A DNA stretch of 64,000 nucleotides from Porogramme epimiltina (taxonomy: Eukaryota; Basidiomycota; Agaricomycetes; Polyporales; Polyporaceae). How positions within the stretch are numbered: position 1 is the first letter of the stretch; each line of letters starts with the position of its first letter. The translations under genes and the position numbers were made by a program. Below the pieces are notes generated by a model that saw only the letters and a list, made by a program, of their open reading frames with translations, was not told the DNA's origin and did not search any database. The stretch covers positions 1 through 64,000 of the forward strand of contig FTLJ01000786.1 of the NCBI GenBank assembly GCA_900155495.1, given 5' to 3'. Of the stretch, positions 11,210 to 22,555 are shown piece by piece.

Positions 11210-14043
11210 ATGGATATCGCGAGTCAGCCAGGAGGGTCCCAAGACTCCCCAGAAAACATGACTACGATGGTGAGTGAGCGTACTACATACAAATTGAGTA
11301 CCCTCTTACATCCAATCCATGCTACTGTAGAACAAACCTGAAGGGTGTGATTCTAAACCCGACAAAGTAAATGCGTGGTACAATACCGTGACCAACTATG
11401 CACTACTAATAATTTTTTAGACCAAGCTTCGATCCATTTGCGAAGTCTGTATATCATATCATAGCACTATCCATCTCCTATAGCATGTATACTGACTAGA
11501 GCACTACAAAGCTCGCAACGGAAACCTACAAGCACGACAGTATGGAAAACTGTTGGCAAAGTGTAGCAAAGGCGGTCAACAAGTATAATGACGAGATCAT
11601 TGAGCTGTGGATAAGTCAGATAAATGATATCCCCATTTTTGTAAGACCTTCTCAAGCAAACATCAGACACCTGTTCTCTAGCTCACATAGCGAATGATAG
11701 GCAGGTCTTTTCTCCGGTGTCTTGACTGCCTTCAACGTTCAATCCTATGCACTCCTTCAGGCTTCCCCGACTGATCAGACGCACATCATCCTGGCGAGAA
11801 TCTCCGCTCAGCTCGAGAGCTTTCACCTCAACCAGCCGTTCATCAACTCAACTCTGCCTGCCTTCGACATTTCCTCCGCGCTGCCGTTCAAGGCACCTCT
11901 ATTCGTGATCTGGCTCAACGCCCTTTGGTTCACAAGTCTAGTATTGGGCTTAGGTTCGGGAATTATTGGGATTATCGTCAAGCAGTGGCTCAGCGCATAC
12001 ATGGGCGGCCTGAACGGAACTCCCCGAGATTCGGCGCGTCGCCGACAGTATCGGTATGGGAAAATCCAAAGGTGGAATATTAGGGCGATTGTTGTTGCTG
12101 CGCCCATCCTCCTTCTCATTGCCGCCATCCTCTTTCTCGCTGGACTTCTCGTACTTCTCTTCAATATCAACAGCACCGTCGCTGTGATCGTGGCTCTATC
12201 CGTTGGCATTTTCTTCCTCTTCATCATCGCGACCACCATACTTCCTTCGGTATATCGCTCATGTTGCTATTACTCTCCGCAGGCACATGCCTTCTTCAGC
12301 TTGAGGAATGGCATTATTCGCATCACCGGAAGTACTCTTTTTCTGGTAGTCAGCATGCTGTTCCATTTCCTCGACCAGATCAAGAATCGCATGAACCATA
12401 CGAATGGTGCGGGTGCACTCATGAAATGCCACAATTTCTTTGACAATTTGAAGAGCTCAAACTTTCCAAATTGGAGAACTCCACTCACTTGGCGCCGCCG
12501 CGAAATACCATCCTCAGAAGAAGAAGTAAACCTCGATGCTAACATCCTTGTCACCGCTTACTCCGCTGCATTCGACTCCACTGCTCTCAATGACACCGTC
12601 TATGCCTGTTTTGCCGATGATGTGGATCGTGAAGCTATAGCCAAATTCATCTCGGAGCTAAAAGAGGAAGTTACCATTAAACGTTCCAGGGAATGGGATA
12701 ACACCCTCATTGGAGTCTTTGCGAAGGTTATTGGGAAGATGGTACAGAGGCTTGACTCCCCAACAGAAGAATCATCTAGCAACAAAGAACCTTCATCAGC
12801 AGAAAAAAGTATTTTGCGCACCATATGGTGGGAATGTCCGACTCAATGCAATACACGAACACGAATAAGGGCCCTGGTTTCTATCAGCTACAAAGTTGAT
12901 TTTTCAAACGCGTACAAGGCGTGGGACAGCATGTGGTACGGAGAAGACATTCCCAAAATAGAAGATGTTGACACTTGCCATATTGGTATGTGCCAGTGAT
13001 ATGCTGTATACTCTAACGAGTCGCTGACTTTGTGCATGGTAGTTATAGCCGCCGCTGCACATAGGCTACACGCATTTTCCCAAGAACACTCCCTTCTTGT
13101 TCCTGATGATTACTCCCTGGAGGGTATAGTGTGGGGTCCGTACAGCGCCGTCTCGGTGCACCTGCGCATTATTGGCCAGCTCTTGGATAATCAAGTAGCT
13201 TTGGGGGACTTTGAACACCTCAAGCCACGCGTAGTGCAAGCACTGGAGGCCATTCAGAAGTGCCTCCTGAATATATGCCGAGAAGACTGGAGTTCCAAGA
13301 AGTTGAGGTACCTGGAACAGGAGGCTGTATCTTACAAGGAAATCCTAGAGGTGATCAACCGGATCTGTAAACTAAAACCAAAGGGAATATCGGCTCCTAA
13401 AGATCTGATCACTCATGATATGAGGAAAGCGTTGTACACGACCAGAAATATTTGTATGTACATCACAGTGTGCATTTTGTAAGCGATTCTGGCCCATCTA
13501 ACTGTATATATAGTCTTCACAGCCATTCCAACAATTGTAAGTAGTTTCAGCCCCTCTGGAGTCGACACTCTCAATGAGTCTCGCCATGATTACCAACAGC
13601 ATGATGGGGAACCAGAAGATGTGATCTTGATCCATGTGCAGCTCGTCAAGCACCTACTCGCGACAGAAATTATCTCGAATGAGATTCCAATAACCGAGCC
13701 CCTTGTCACCGACCCACTGAGCACCGTGCAGAAACTCCTGGAAGAAAACCATTCGACGGTCGCCAACTGGAATCTGTTAGGAGGACCGTGTCAATACTTT
13801 GAAAAGATCCTGAAGGATATCGCAGAGATTCAGCGAAACCAGGGCACCACCTTAAATCTAATCACCCCTCTCTTGGTCGAAACCTTGACGAAAACGTCGA
13901 AAATCCTACACGGAGAGCCTGATTTGGAGCACACTGCATCAGGATATCCGGTTGTATCAATGTGGAAGGAGTGTGAGGATATACTCTCCCAGCTACGCTC
14001 AGCTAAAGTGGCCCGTCCGGAGGCTGAGACCATCTCGGGCTGA
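11210..14043 (+). CDS. DUF6535-domain membrane protein
   Basis: This is a multi-exon gene. Likely exons are 11210-11269, 11331-11366, about 11421-11444, 11501-11639, 11704-12985, 13043-13453 and 13514-14043; the third exon and its donor (GTCTGT) are uncertain. The DUF6535 signature is clear: AVNKYNDEIIELW, then after an intron VFSGVLTAFNVQSYALLQ. Three hydrophobic spans follow (around 11900-11990, 12080-12170 and 12175-12255), then a hydrophilic alpha-rich C-terminal half of about 600 residues. The start fits a TATA-like box 85 bp upstream. DUF6535 proteins are numerous and fast-evolving in Agaricomycetes, and their function is unknown. It is probably an integral membrane protein with a large cytosolic tail. 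Confidence 0.75.
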
Positions 14044-14340
14044 AGTATGGAGTCATGGCTCAGTAGCTTGTGCAATATATACTACATGCTCTCCGGGTGC
14101 GTAGAGCTCTGGTTTTTCTCATCCGTGCGTGCTCATGCTAGTCGTACAGCACATACCTTATGTGTCTTCAACATTGTCATAATACTCGTATCTCCAGCAC
14201 ACTCCGTTTTTCTAGCTGTCTCCCATCATCGTCCTGATACTCATCTTTGTAATGAGCGCCAGGCATTCCGTGTTTTACAGGCTCTCTAGAATAAACATGT
14301 TGCCCGTTGCGTTTGCATTCCCTTTCTTGTATGTTCTCCA
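14044..14340. other. Intergenic, no gene seen
   Basis: No recognisable coding or repeat signal between the DUF6535 gene and the duplicated MFS-promoter segment. Confidence 0.4.
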
Positions 14341-14349
14341 TCCCGCACT

Positions 14350-14600
14350 TGCAGTCCAGCTTCGGGGACGGAGAATGCGCCATGAGGGCCGGAGGGGCGG
14401 GTGTACGGAGGGGAGGACGGAAGAAGAGGGGGGCAGCCGGAATGTGGGACAAGGGCTGGGTGGGACATCCCCAAGCAGAATGGGCGCGGTGATAGAATGC
14501 CAGGGTGGTCCAAGGCAGCGGGAGAACCACGCTCCGTGGAGTCTTCCATAGATTCTGGTTCTGCGAGTTTCATCACAGTGGAGTCACTTCTGGACCGTCA
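14350..14600 (-). pseudogene. Third copy of the MFS 5' region with the first codons
   Basis: This is nearly identical to 20912-21140, the upstream region of the MFS transporter at 18357-20936, in the same orientation. On the minus strand it keeps the start MAHSPSP and then diverges, so only the promoter side and about five to seven codons were copied. It runs directly into the amidotransferase fragment at about 14650. It is a truncated duplicate, not a gene. Confidence 0.65.
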
Positions 14601-14649
14601 CTCGGGGCAGACCCTTCAGCGCGTCCTTACCGTCCAGATCTAAGAGCTC

Positions 14650-14970
14650 GCTGCCGAGGGCGCAGGCGCCCCGCTCTCGGATGCCTCCACCCTCAACATC
14701 GCCGTCACCGACGGCGAGCAGCTTCTCGCGATCCGCTTCCGCAACGGGGCACCCGCCCTGTCTCTACCTCCCTACGCGCGCGGGCGTCGCGCTCAACCGC
14801 AAGTTCTCCGGCCACCCTGCCAACCTGAACAGCGCGCCGCCGCAGAACCTCAGGGCCATGCACAATGGGCCACGGCGATCACGTTCCACAAGGAGGACTG
14901 GGAGCTTGTTCCGAAGAAAATGTGCGTTGTGGTCAAGAAGGACATAGTCGTCAGACGCGAGCTTCAAGGA
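14650..14970 (+). pseudogene. Class II glutamine amidotransferase (DUG3-like) fragment
   Basis: Translations in shifting frames give pieces such as HPPCLYLPTRAGVALNRKF, NLRAMH and KEDWELVPKKMCVVVKKD. These resemble the C-terminal half of the fungal DUG3 family (glutamine amidotransferase of glutathione degradation), which has a conserved C-terminal P-K-[NK]-x-M-x-x-V segment. The N-terminal nucleophile cysteine domain is absent and the frame breaks at least twice. A shorter, independently decayed fragment of the same region lies at 41190-41370 on the minus strand. Confidence 0.55.
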
Positions 14971-15066
14971 TAAGCTCATGGTTTCATAGCATTACATGTA
15001 CATGATTACGAGATAAAGATACGGTAGCCAACCATCGCTACAAAACATACGGAGGGTGGCGTTCCG

Positions 15067-15600
15067 GTGGGAATGTTTTCGATAGCTAAGGTTGAGGTCG
15101 TCCAACCTCCTCGACAGAGCGAGGCTGTCACGCGATGTACTAGCTACCGGTGCCAGCACTTAACTGAACACTTGAGGGGACGTGGGCTGTGTTATTCCAT
15201 TCTCCCCTATGAACATTGCATGTCTGGCATACTTGCACTACTACCTGAGTCATTGGATGGCCCTGGAATGGGACCAGGGAGGAAAAAGGATGACGAAGAA
15301 GAAGGAATGAAAGAAGAAGGAGGAGGCCCAATGGTACCTGGGTGGGACATTGGTTCAAGTGCTCTACGTGCTTCATCCCTAGCGGTCCGCTCGGGGGTGC
15401 GTACTCTATTATTAGTCTGGCTTCTCCAGTATTCAAACCTACATCGTGCACCAGAACCATACGTATACAGATGCCCTGGTTGCATGAAATCCTCGTTCCG
15501 CTGTTACAACGGAAACGAACACACTTTCACCCAGTGTACGGACGTGACGGCAGTATGAGGACGATCTCTAACTTGCAGCTGGATCCCTAAGAAGTCGAGT
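15067..15600 (+). pseudogene. Small Cys-rich family member, left arm, copy 1
   Basis: Encodes HWFKCSTC, then (after what looks like a spliced-out segment) YRCPGCMKSSFRCYNGNEHTFTQCTD, which suggests a small zinc-ribbon-like protein with CxxC pairs. Related sequence recurs at 16550-16790 and, inverted, at 46076-46370. The frames do not join cleanly across the shared ASPVFKP segment, so I treat this as a decaying copy. The family itself is not one I recognise. Confidence 0.4.
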
Positions 15601-16950
15601 GATATCAAACAGTGAGATTGGGCGGGATTTGATCAGGTTATCCGCACTAACAATGAGACTCTCCGTTGATTTGCACAATGTACCGACGTAACTACCATAC
15701 CTTGACATGATACATACACCTGAAGCCGCCTATATTCTTCTGCTATTTGAGGCTTCCCTGGGCTACTGCTTCTTGCCCTCCTGCTTCTTGCTGTAGCTTG
15801 AACAGACCCGCTCGGGCCGTTGCCTTGCATATCACGTGCAGATACACGCCCCCCCGTGAGGCCGTCATGCGGTGTACTTGCAGTCAATCATTAGAGCCGT
15901 TCAAATTTGGCTGTAGCTCGCAGCCGCCCGAACCGCCCACCGTGGCAGCGCGCTGGGGCAGGATCCAGGTGCCTGATGGGACATTATCCTGTCTTAACAT
16001 TGCATCTACCGCGAACGACATTCACCATGAGCGCCATACAGTCAATCCGTCTAGTTACAGGCTACCGAACACAGCCAGTGCCACCGTCGTTCCGAAGCCA
16101 GAGGAATGGTATCGTCCAGAATGAGGACACCAACCCAAATACGAGTGGTCGAAATGACCCGGAGACCTGGAGAAATTCGAATTTGGCTTTGGCAGTAGAA
16201 AAGGATGAGCTCAGCATGAAGGTGGAGGAGCGCGAAGCAGGTTTTAACAGTAGAACGGGAGGAGATGAGCATCGTCGTACAACTATGCCGCCTCTTCAAA
16301 GCACAGGTATACTTCCCCAGCTATCTCAGATCCATCTTCGACGCTGACGAGCGCAAAACGTACGTCGGCAAAATGTTCGCATTACATATGCTACATATGC
16401 GTGCTTGTGCATACTTATGCTGACTTATTCCTGCTTAGTGTTCCTTCTGGTTCCCGCTTGTTAGCAGGGAATAAGGACGAATAAGGAGGAATAGAAAGGA
16501 ATAAGCAGACATATATAAGTGCGCTCAAGGAACATTTGTAATGGCCACATTTTGCTGATGCTATGCGAATCTTGTGGGTACCCTAGGGCCTTGTTTCGAG
16601 TGTGCCGAGTGCACCGAGCGTACTCTATTAGCATGACTTCTCCAGTATTCAAACCTACGCCGCCCACCACCAAATATAGATGCTATGGGTGCACGCTTCC
16701 CCCGACACTGGACTCATACGACGTTGCCCACATATGGACGGCAACGAAACACAATGTTTTGAGGCAATCCAGTGTCCACTAAAAATGTAGTGGTTTCAAA
16801 GAGTGAGATTGAACGGTATTTGCAATTGATCAACTGACCCGTACGAATAAAGGGACTCTTTGTTGACTTGTACAATGCTCTGTTGTAAATTCCATGACAC
16901 TATATACCCCTGAACCCGCCAATATTCTCCTGCTATTTGAGGTTAACTGT
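15580..16950 (+). repeat. Local tandem duplication inside the left arm
   Basis: The segment 15330-15770 (Cys-rich piece plus a downstream tail ending CTGCTATTTGAGG) recurs at 16550-16950 with moderate divergence. The right arm carries only one copy of the tail (about 45957-46080, inverted). So this tandem step happened only in the left arm, or one copy was lost on the right. Confidence 0.55.
16028..16790 (+). pseudogene. Small Cys-rich family member, left arm, copy 2
   Basis: An open frame from MSAIQSIRLVTG to GILPQLSQIHLRR (16028-16347) aligns with the minus-strand frame at 46449-46796; shared strings include DPETW and PPLQSTGILP. A downstream piece (16560-16790) gives CESCG and CYGCTLP, matching 46076-46370. 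A GT donor inside PPLQST|G is plausible, but the next exon does not continue in frame. I see no known domain beyond paired CxxC motifs. Confidence 0.4.
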
Positions 16951-17179
16951 TTAATTGATCCGTGAGAGCATCTGATCTGAAGCGCGATAAAGTAAAGGAC
17001 AGCGACTCATATATATACACATAGTGTGTTTGTTTTGTTCTTATGGACCACGGTCGACGTGTAGCGTAACTGGCGGTTGCACTATGTGGAGGTACATAGT
17101 GACCGTCAGTGATTTTGCTAGTGCTGTCTAGCCGCCAACACTAGGCAGTGTTGGGGCATACCCCAAATACGAGTCAGAA

Positions 17180-18211
17180 GGGCTGTGGTAATTGGCCGCG
17201 CCTGCGCGCGCTTGCACGCGCCTGCACGCGCATGCACGCGCCTGTGCGCGCCGCTTCAGTCCCTTCGCAGGTGCCATTCTGGATTGACAACGAAGAGACA
17301 AATACCTATCACAAATTCCTCCTGGTGTATAGACTGTAAACATATGTCCTATTCAATCGTACTGAAAGAGAACCTTGTTATTAGCAGATAATTCAGTCAT
17401 GGGCAGGACTCTATGGGCCATACGGTCATCACTACTTCTACTTGCAGCCATCAAGGTGGCGGTTTGGATCAATGGCGTGCGCTTTTGCATCTTCCTTGCT
17501 TCTTGCTGTAATAATTTTCTAGTTCCCCTTTCAGTCTCCCCCGCCGCATATACCTAAGTAAAGACGAAATAAATACCCGGTTGTAGCCGGGCTCGAACGG
17601 ACGTACCTATGTGCACGCGACCTTGCACGCGCCCGCGCGCGACCTTGCACGCGCCTGCGCGCGCCTGCACGCAACTTTGCGCACGCGCCTATGTGTCACT
17701 ATACATACTGGTGCCCATCCTTGAACGAGGCTCCCTCAGTCTGTGCTCATAATTGGTCAACGATTACATGAAGGAACACTGTTTATACTATAATATGCAT
17801 CTAATTGACATGTTACAAAGACGCGGACGTGGTAGAGGCAAGTGCACTGCAGCACACTCAGGGCCAAAGAAGAATCGTGCCCTTATGTAGGCCATTCTAC
17901 AGATCATGGCAGGTAAATATATTANNGAACGCAATGCACAGGTATCGAACGCGTACTGGGCCTACTGGCTATAGTAAGAGTTGAGATATTTTCATGAAAG
18001 AAAGTAGTAAGTCGCCCTAAGACCTCAAGGTGCTGTTATTTTTATCAATATAACATAGCAACGGCACTCAGAGCAGTAAAATACCAAGTTTGACCCGGTG
18101 CTTCGGGTGGCCATAGGTTCGACAAGAGAATCGAACGCCACTGCACGCGCCTGCACGCGCCTGCGCGCATAGACGCCCGGCGCGCGCAGGTGCGTTCAAT
18201 TCCGGTGGCCC
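17180..18211 (-). mobile_element. 1032 bp non-autonomous DNA transposon, copy 2
   Basis: On the + strand it starts GGGCTGTGGTAATTGG and ends TTCCGGTGGCCC, between perfect 9 bp repeats GAGTCAGAA (17171-17179 and 18212-18220). It is the inverted homologue of 2465-3468. The right duplication arm has the site unoccupied (TTCTGACTC once, 45735-45743), so insertion here is younger than the duplication. Terminal regions pair imperfectly (GGGC, AATTG, then CGC and CCTGCGCGCG shared in both ends). Two Ns at 17926-17927 mark a gap. No transposase. Confidence 0.9.
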
Positions 18212-18356
18212 GAGTCAGAACAAGGCCCAACAGAACTAGGAAACGCAAGGAACGAAAATATTATTAGTCCGAGTGTACAGGGCACGTTGAAAGCAGACCC
18301 ATCTATACCAACCCCGTACCTACGGTCCACCCTCCACACCCCCTCCGCGCGAGCGC

Positions 18357-20936
18357 TCAGGGCTTCACATTCACCTTCCGCCGAGAGATGAGCAGCGCCG
18401 AGAGGGACGACAGCACCGCGCCGCCGACGATGAGCAGGAACACGTCCTTTACCGCCCCGAGGTATGCTTCCTCGACAGGGCCCTTGAGCGCGGACGGGAG
18501 CGCGGGGATCGCGTCGATGCTCTCGCGCACCGCGCTCTTCACCGCCGCAGGAAGGCCGGGGATCCGGTCGAGCCGGGTGCCGAGCTGGCTCGTCAAAATC
18601 GCGCTCGATATCCTGCGGTGGGTCGTGGTGCGGGGAGAGGTATAGGAATGCGTGAGAGGAAAGAACGCATACAGCGGACAGTGGCAAGACGTACGCGAGG
18701 CCGATGGACGCGCCAAGGAGCTGCATGAACGTGACAAGGCCGGTTGCTTGGGAGACGAGCTCGGGGGAGTTGACGTACTGCGCCTGGCCTGTCACGATCT
18801 GTACCCCTCAAATCAGACAAGCGGGAGTCAGGGTTGAAGGACGTGACTGACTGTGTTCTGAATGGCTGCTCCGAGACCGCAGCCCAGGAGAATCTGGTAC
18901 CCGATGAGCTTCGCGTTGTGTGTAGATACGCCGACTGTGAATAGGAGACCCCCTCCTACTGCGCCAATCATGGGTGCGAAAAAGAGGAAGGGCCACACGT
19001 GGCCAGTAGCCTGGGTGGGACGCCTCAATGTGTGGCGCGGAAATGTATAAAGGGAAGGGTGCTCACCGAGACAACGCCTCCTCCGATGGTAGCAACTGAA
19101 GAAGATGAAAGGGGTTAGTGGCGAGTCGCCGCGAACGTCTAAGAGAAGGGATACTTGCTCAGGACTCCAGAGCTGCGGGAAACACATTAAGGAGACGTCG
19201 GTGTGCAATGTGAGGAAGACGTACATCATGAAAGGAAGGATGTCTATGCCTGAGTGAGTGGCCGAGCTGCCCTTGAGTTGATAGAATAGAGGCTGGAAAC
19301 CATAGTTTAACGGAGTGTTTATGGAGGAGAGTGTGGCGACGAACTAGATAGTACTACAGGGGAAGTTAATCAAAGCAAAAGCGTATATAGAGACACATGA
19401 ACGCACAGTAGTGACCTCAAAGCAGACATTGAGGAACGCCTGTGGTATAATAGGGTCAGTAGGATACCTCAGAGGAAATATGGGAACGTACGGCCTCAAG
19501 ACAGATTCCAAGCATGCTTCCGGATACCATCATTTCCGTCGACAGGATAGCTTTGGGTCCCATTCTTCGCTCCCAGGCAATGAATATCAGGATAAGGACA
19601 ATACCCTAACCAAACTGTCAGTGCGTGCAAGTAGAACGAGAGAGCACGAGATGCGCTCACCACTACGAGCAGCGCGATGACGACAGGGTCGCTCCATGGA
19701 CGCGTATTTCCGCCCCATTGGAGGGGAAGCAGCAGCAAGGTGACCATTGCGACACTAAGGAACGCGCCTATGTAGTCCAAGTCTCGCCACTTTGAACCCC
19801 CGCTGCGGTCCGTAGGTGGGAGATTGGGTAGACAGAGGACAACGAGGACCAACGCAACCCCACCACACTAAGAAAATTGACACTTGTTAGTGATGTTCGT
19901 AATTGATCGAGCGATTGCGCGTACCGGGAGGTTTATCCCTGTAGAAACGTGTCAAGATAAATGCGAAGGAGACGTAGGTGAGGAGACGTACAGAAGCACC
20001 ACCTTCATTATTTGAGGGGAGAATGGTTAGCGCCATCATACAATTCGAGAATTAGAGGGAGCTACCTCCAAGTAGCGTGCTCTGCGAAGCGATTGTAAGC
20101 TGAATGTCAAGAAATGGAAGAACAATTCCACTTACCACTCAAAGCGCCTCCTATGATAGGCCCCGCCACCGAACATACAGCATATACCGCCCCTAAGGCC
20201 CCAAGTAGCATCGGTCGTTGCTTAACCGTAGCGAGCTATGTCCCTCAGAGCATCAGCATCACGCAGCGAGTAGAACGAGGATGAATGGGGATGACGCACG
20301 CGAGCGAAAAGGGACATGACGCCAATCCATAAGCCCGCCGCACCGACACCCGCGAACGCACGGCCAAAGATGAGGACGTCGGGATTCGGGGCACTCGCGC
20401 AGATGAGACTCCCGACCTCAAACAGGGCGATGCAGATGAGGTAGACCCATTTGGGGTAGAATATGGACAATATCTTCCCGAAGAGGAGCATGAGCCCCGC
20501 CTGCGCGTGCCAAGGGCTTCCGTATGAGTACAGGGCGACGCGAGGAAGGGGGTCGGCGCACCTGGGGAAGAAAGTAGGCGCTTGCGATCCACGTCAGATC
20601 CGAGACGGCATCGAACTGGGAGGCGATGGTAGGAAGGGCGGTAGAAAGGATGGTCTGGTCAAGCGCGGTAAGTCCGAAGGAGAGTGTGAAGGCGCTGAGG
20701 GACGAGCATAGATCAGCAAGATAGTTAGAGCAATGAAGCCGTATAACGCACATGAATATGACGACGAATCGAGCGGTTGAGAGAGGATATACATCCTCGT
20801 CGTCGGAACCAGGTTCCTGTTTAAAGTCTGTGGCGTCAACATCAACAGCACCATCGTGCTTTTCACCGTTCTCTGCCTGCGCGGAGAGCGTCCCACTGTC
20901 TGTGCCCGGAGTCACTGGGGACGGAGAGTGCGCCAT
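18357..20936 (-). CDS. MFS drug:H+ antiporter, DHA2-like (possible 1 bp frameshift)
   Basis: A 14-TM-type major facilitator exporter of the plasma membrane. The start MAHSPSPVTPGTDSG leads to an acidic cytosolic tail. Spliced exons then give LTALDQTILSTALPTIASQF (motif D1 region), GRAFAGVGAAGLWIGVM, WRWCFWINLP, SATHSGIDILPFM and a last TM, ending VLSSLSALLISRRKVNVKP. I count about 14 introns. Two exons are only 11 nt (19992-20002) and 14 nt (19925-19938), and one intron uses a GC-AG donor (near 19160). Exons keep phase until the G5 run at 19858-19862, which has one G too many compared with the other copy at 43081-45598. This is either a real frameshift or a homopolymer error. It is divergent to the P450 at 22556 and may share its promoter region. 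Confidence 0.8.
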
Positions 20937-22555
20937 GAAGGCTGGCGTGGAGGGCGTACGGAGGGGAGGACGGAAGAAGAGGAGGGGCAGCCGGAATGTG
21001 GGACAAGGGCTGGGCGGGACATCCCCAGGCAGAACGGGCGCGGTGATAGAATGCGAGGGTGGTCCAAGGCAGCGGGAGAACCACGCTCCCTGGAGTCTTC
21101 CATCGATTCTCGTTCTGCGAGTTTCATCACGGTGGGGACACTTCTGGACGCCTGCTCGCCGCCCGCGGGGCTCGCCTGTCGGTGCCTTCGCGGAAGTGTG
21201 ATGAAGCTCCCCTCAAGCCACGTAGTGAGCGCTGAGCGCACAACCAGCGCCAGGCACGCCTCACCATGTGTAGGTCACGTGCTCCCTTTGATTACGTACT
21301 TGGCCCAGCAATCCCGAATTCCCGCCGTACTCCGATTCTTTCTACTGAGATAGTATCTCTTCTCCCAAGCAGCTTCTCAGATACCTGTCCAGCGCGCCAC
21401 GCGGGGAACGCCTCGATGTTGTGCTCATACAATGCAGCCTCTTCCACACTCATCAAGCACCACAAGTCTGTCCAGAAGCCTAAGGGGTCGTTTGCTGTCT
21501 CTTCTCCCCGTAGATCAACGAAGTTCAGGCTGACTCGACGGACCCGTTAACGTTCTAACTGGGCTTTCCCCGGTAATACTGAGTGGAACAGGGGATCCGA
21601 AAACACCTGCACTCCCTCCCCGGTCCCTCATCCCCATGATCACATGCTGCTCGGGGCGAGCGTGTTCGATCACCAAAATTCGCTGCTGCACCGTGATAGA
21701 ACATCATAGTCGTAGCCCCTTCTCTTCGGGAATGAGCATCTCCTGACGTCTTTCCCCCCTGCCAGGCCGTTCTTCGCTCGATATAGTGAACGTCCGCTCA
21801 CGCTGTCGCTACACCCCCACAGATCTTCACGTTCGTGAGACCCAGTAAGGATGCTCGATACCTCTTGCGGGCCGAAGGCTCGCATCAGTATAACGATCTT
21901 CTTATAGGGAACCCTCTCACGCCAAAACGCTCACAATGGAGCTCATCACGCTGTGCATGGATGTTATTGTGCGAAATACGAATGCGGTGTGGGCCAGCAT
22001 AGCTATCTCCATGCGTTCAACTATGCGCCGTTGTCAGCGCTTTCCCATCGCCTCGGTCAGCCCGCTGGACATTCCAACCGAAGCCCGGAGGAATCGGTGC
22101 AAATTTCGGCGCGCCTGATCGATTTCCACCCCGCCCGGGCACGCTGTGAACCACTGCGCCGCCCATGGGCGCTGCAGGGTAGTACCGGGGCTGTACGCAC
22201 CAGATGAGGTGAATTTAGGCTCAGTGTTTACCAACCACCATATTTTGGACAACCGCACAGGTGATTCCTCAAGGCACATTCCTTTCTTGAAAATCTCCGG
22301 AACCGTACACGATCTTCTCCCGGGGTCGTAGATTCTCAAACATGGGGGGGATTTTGCATATCAAAATTGAAACGAGATATTGTCTCCCCGCCCTCGTGGT
22401 GGTGCAAAGCTGCACAGCTACTGGCAGCTGTTCTTTCTACACGATGGTGTCTGGGGGGTTTTCCCAAGTGAGGGCTCCTGTTTTGGTATGATGTCTGAGC
22501 GATTATAAAACATGAATCTACTAAAACAGGCCTCAACTCTAGCCGAAGCTGTCCA
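20937..22555. promoter_or_regulatory. Shared intergenic region of divergent MFS and P450 genes
   Basis: About 1.6 kb separates the two start codons. The MFS-proximal 300 bp (to about 21310) is conserved in the right arm (42670-43080). Within 21310-22550 I see only short frames (60-100 codons) and no domain. No specific transcription-factor site is claimed. Confidence 0.4.
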
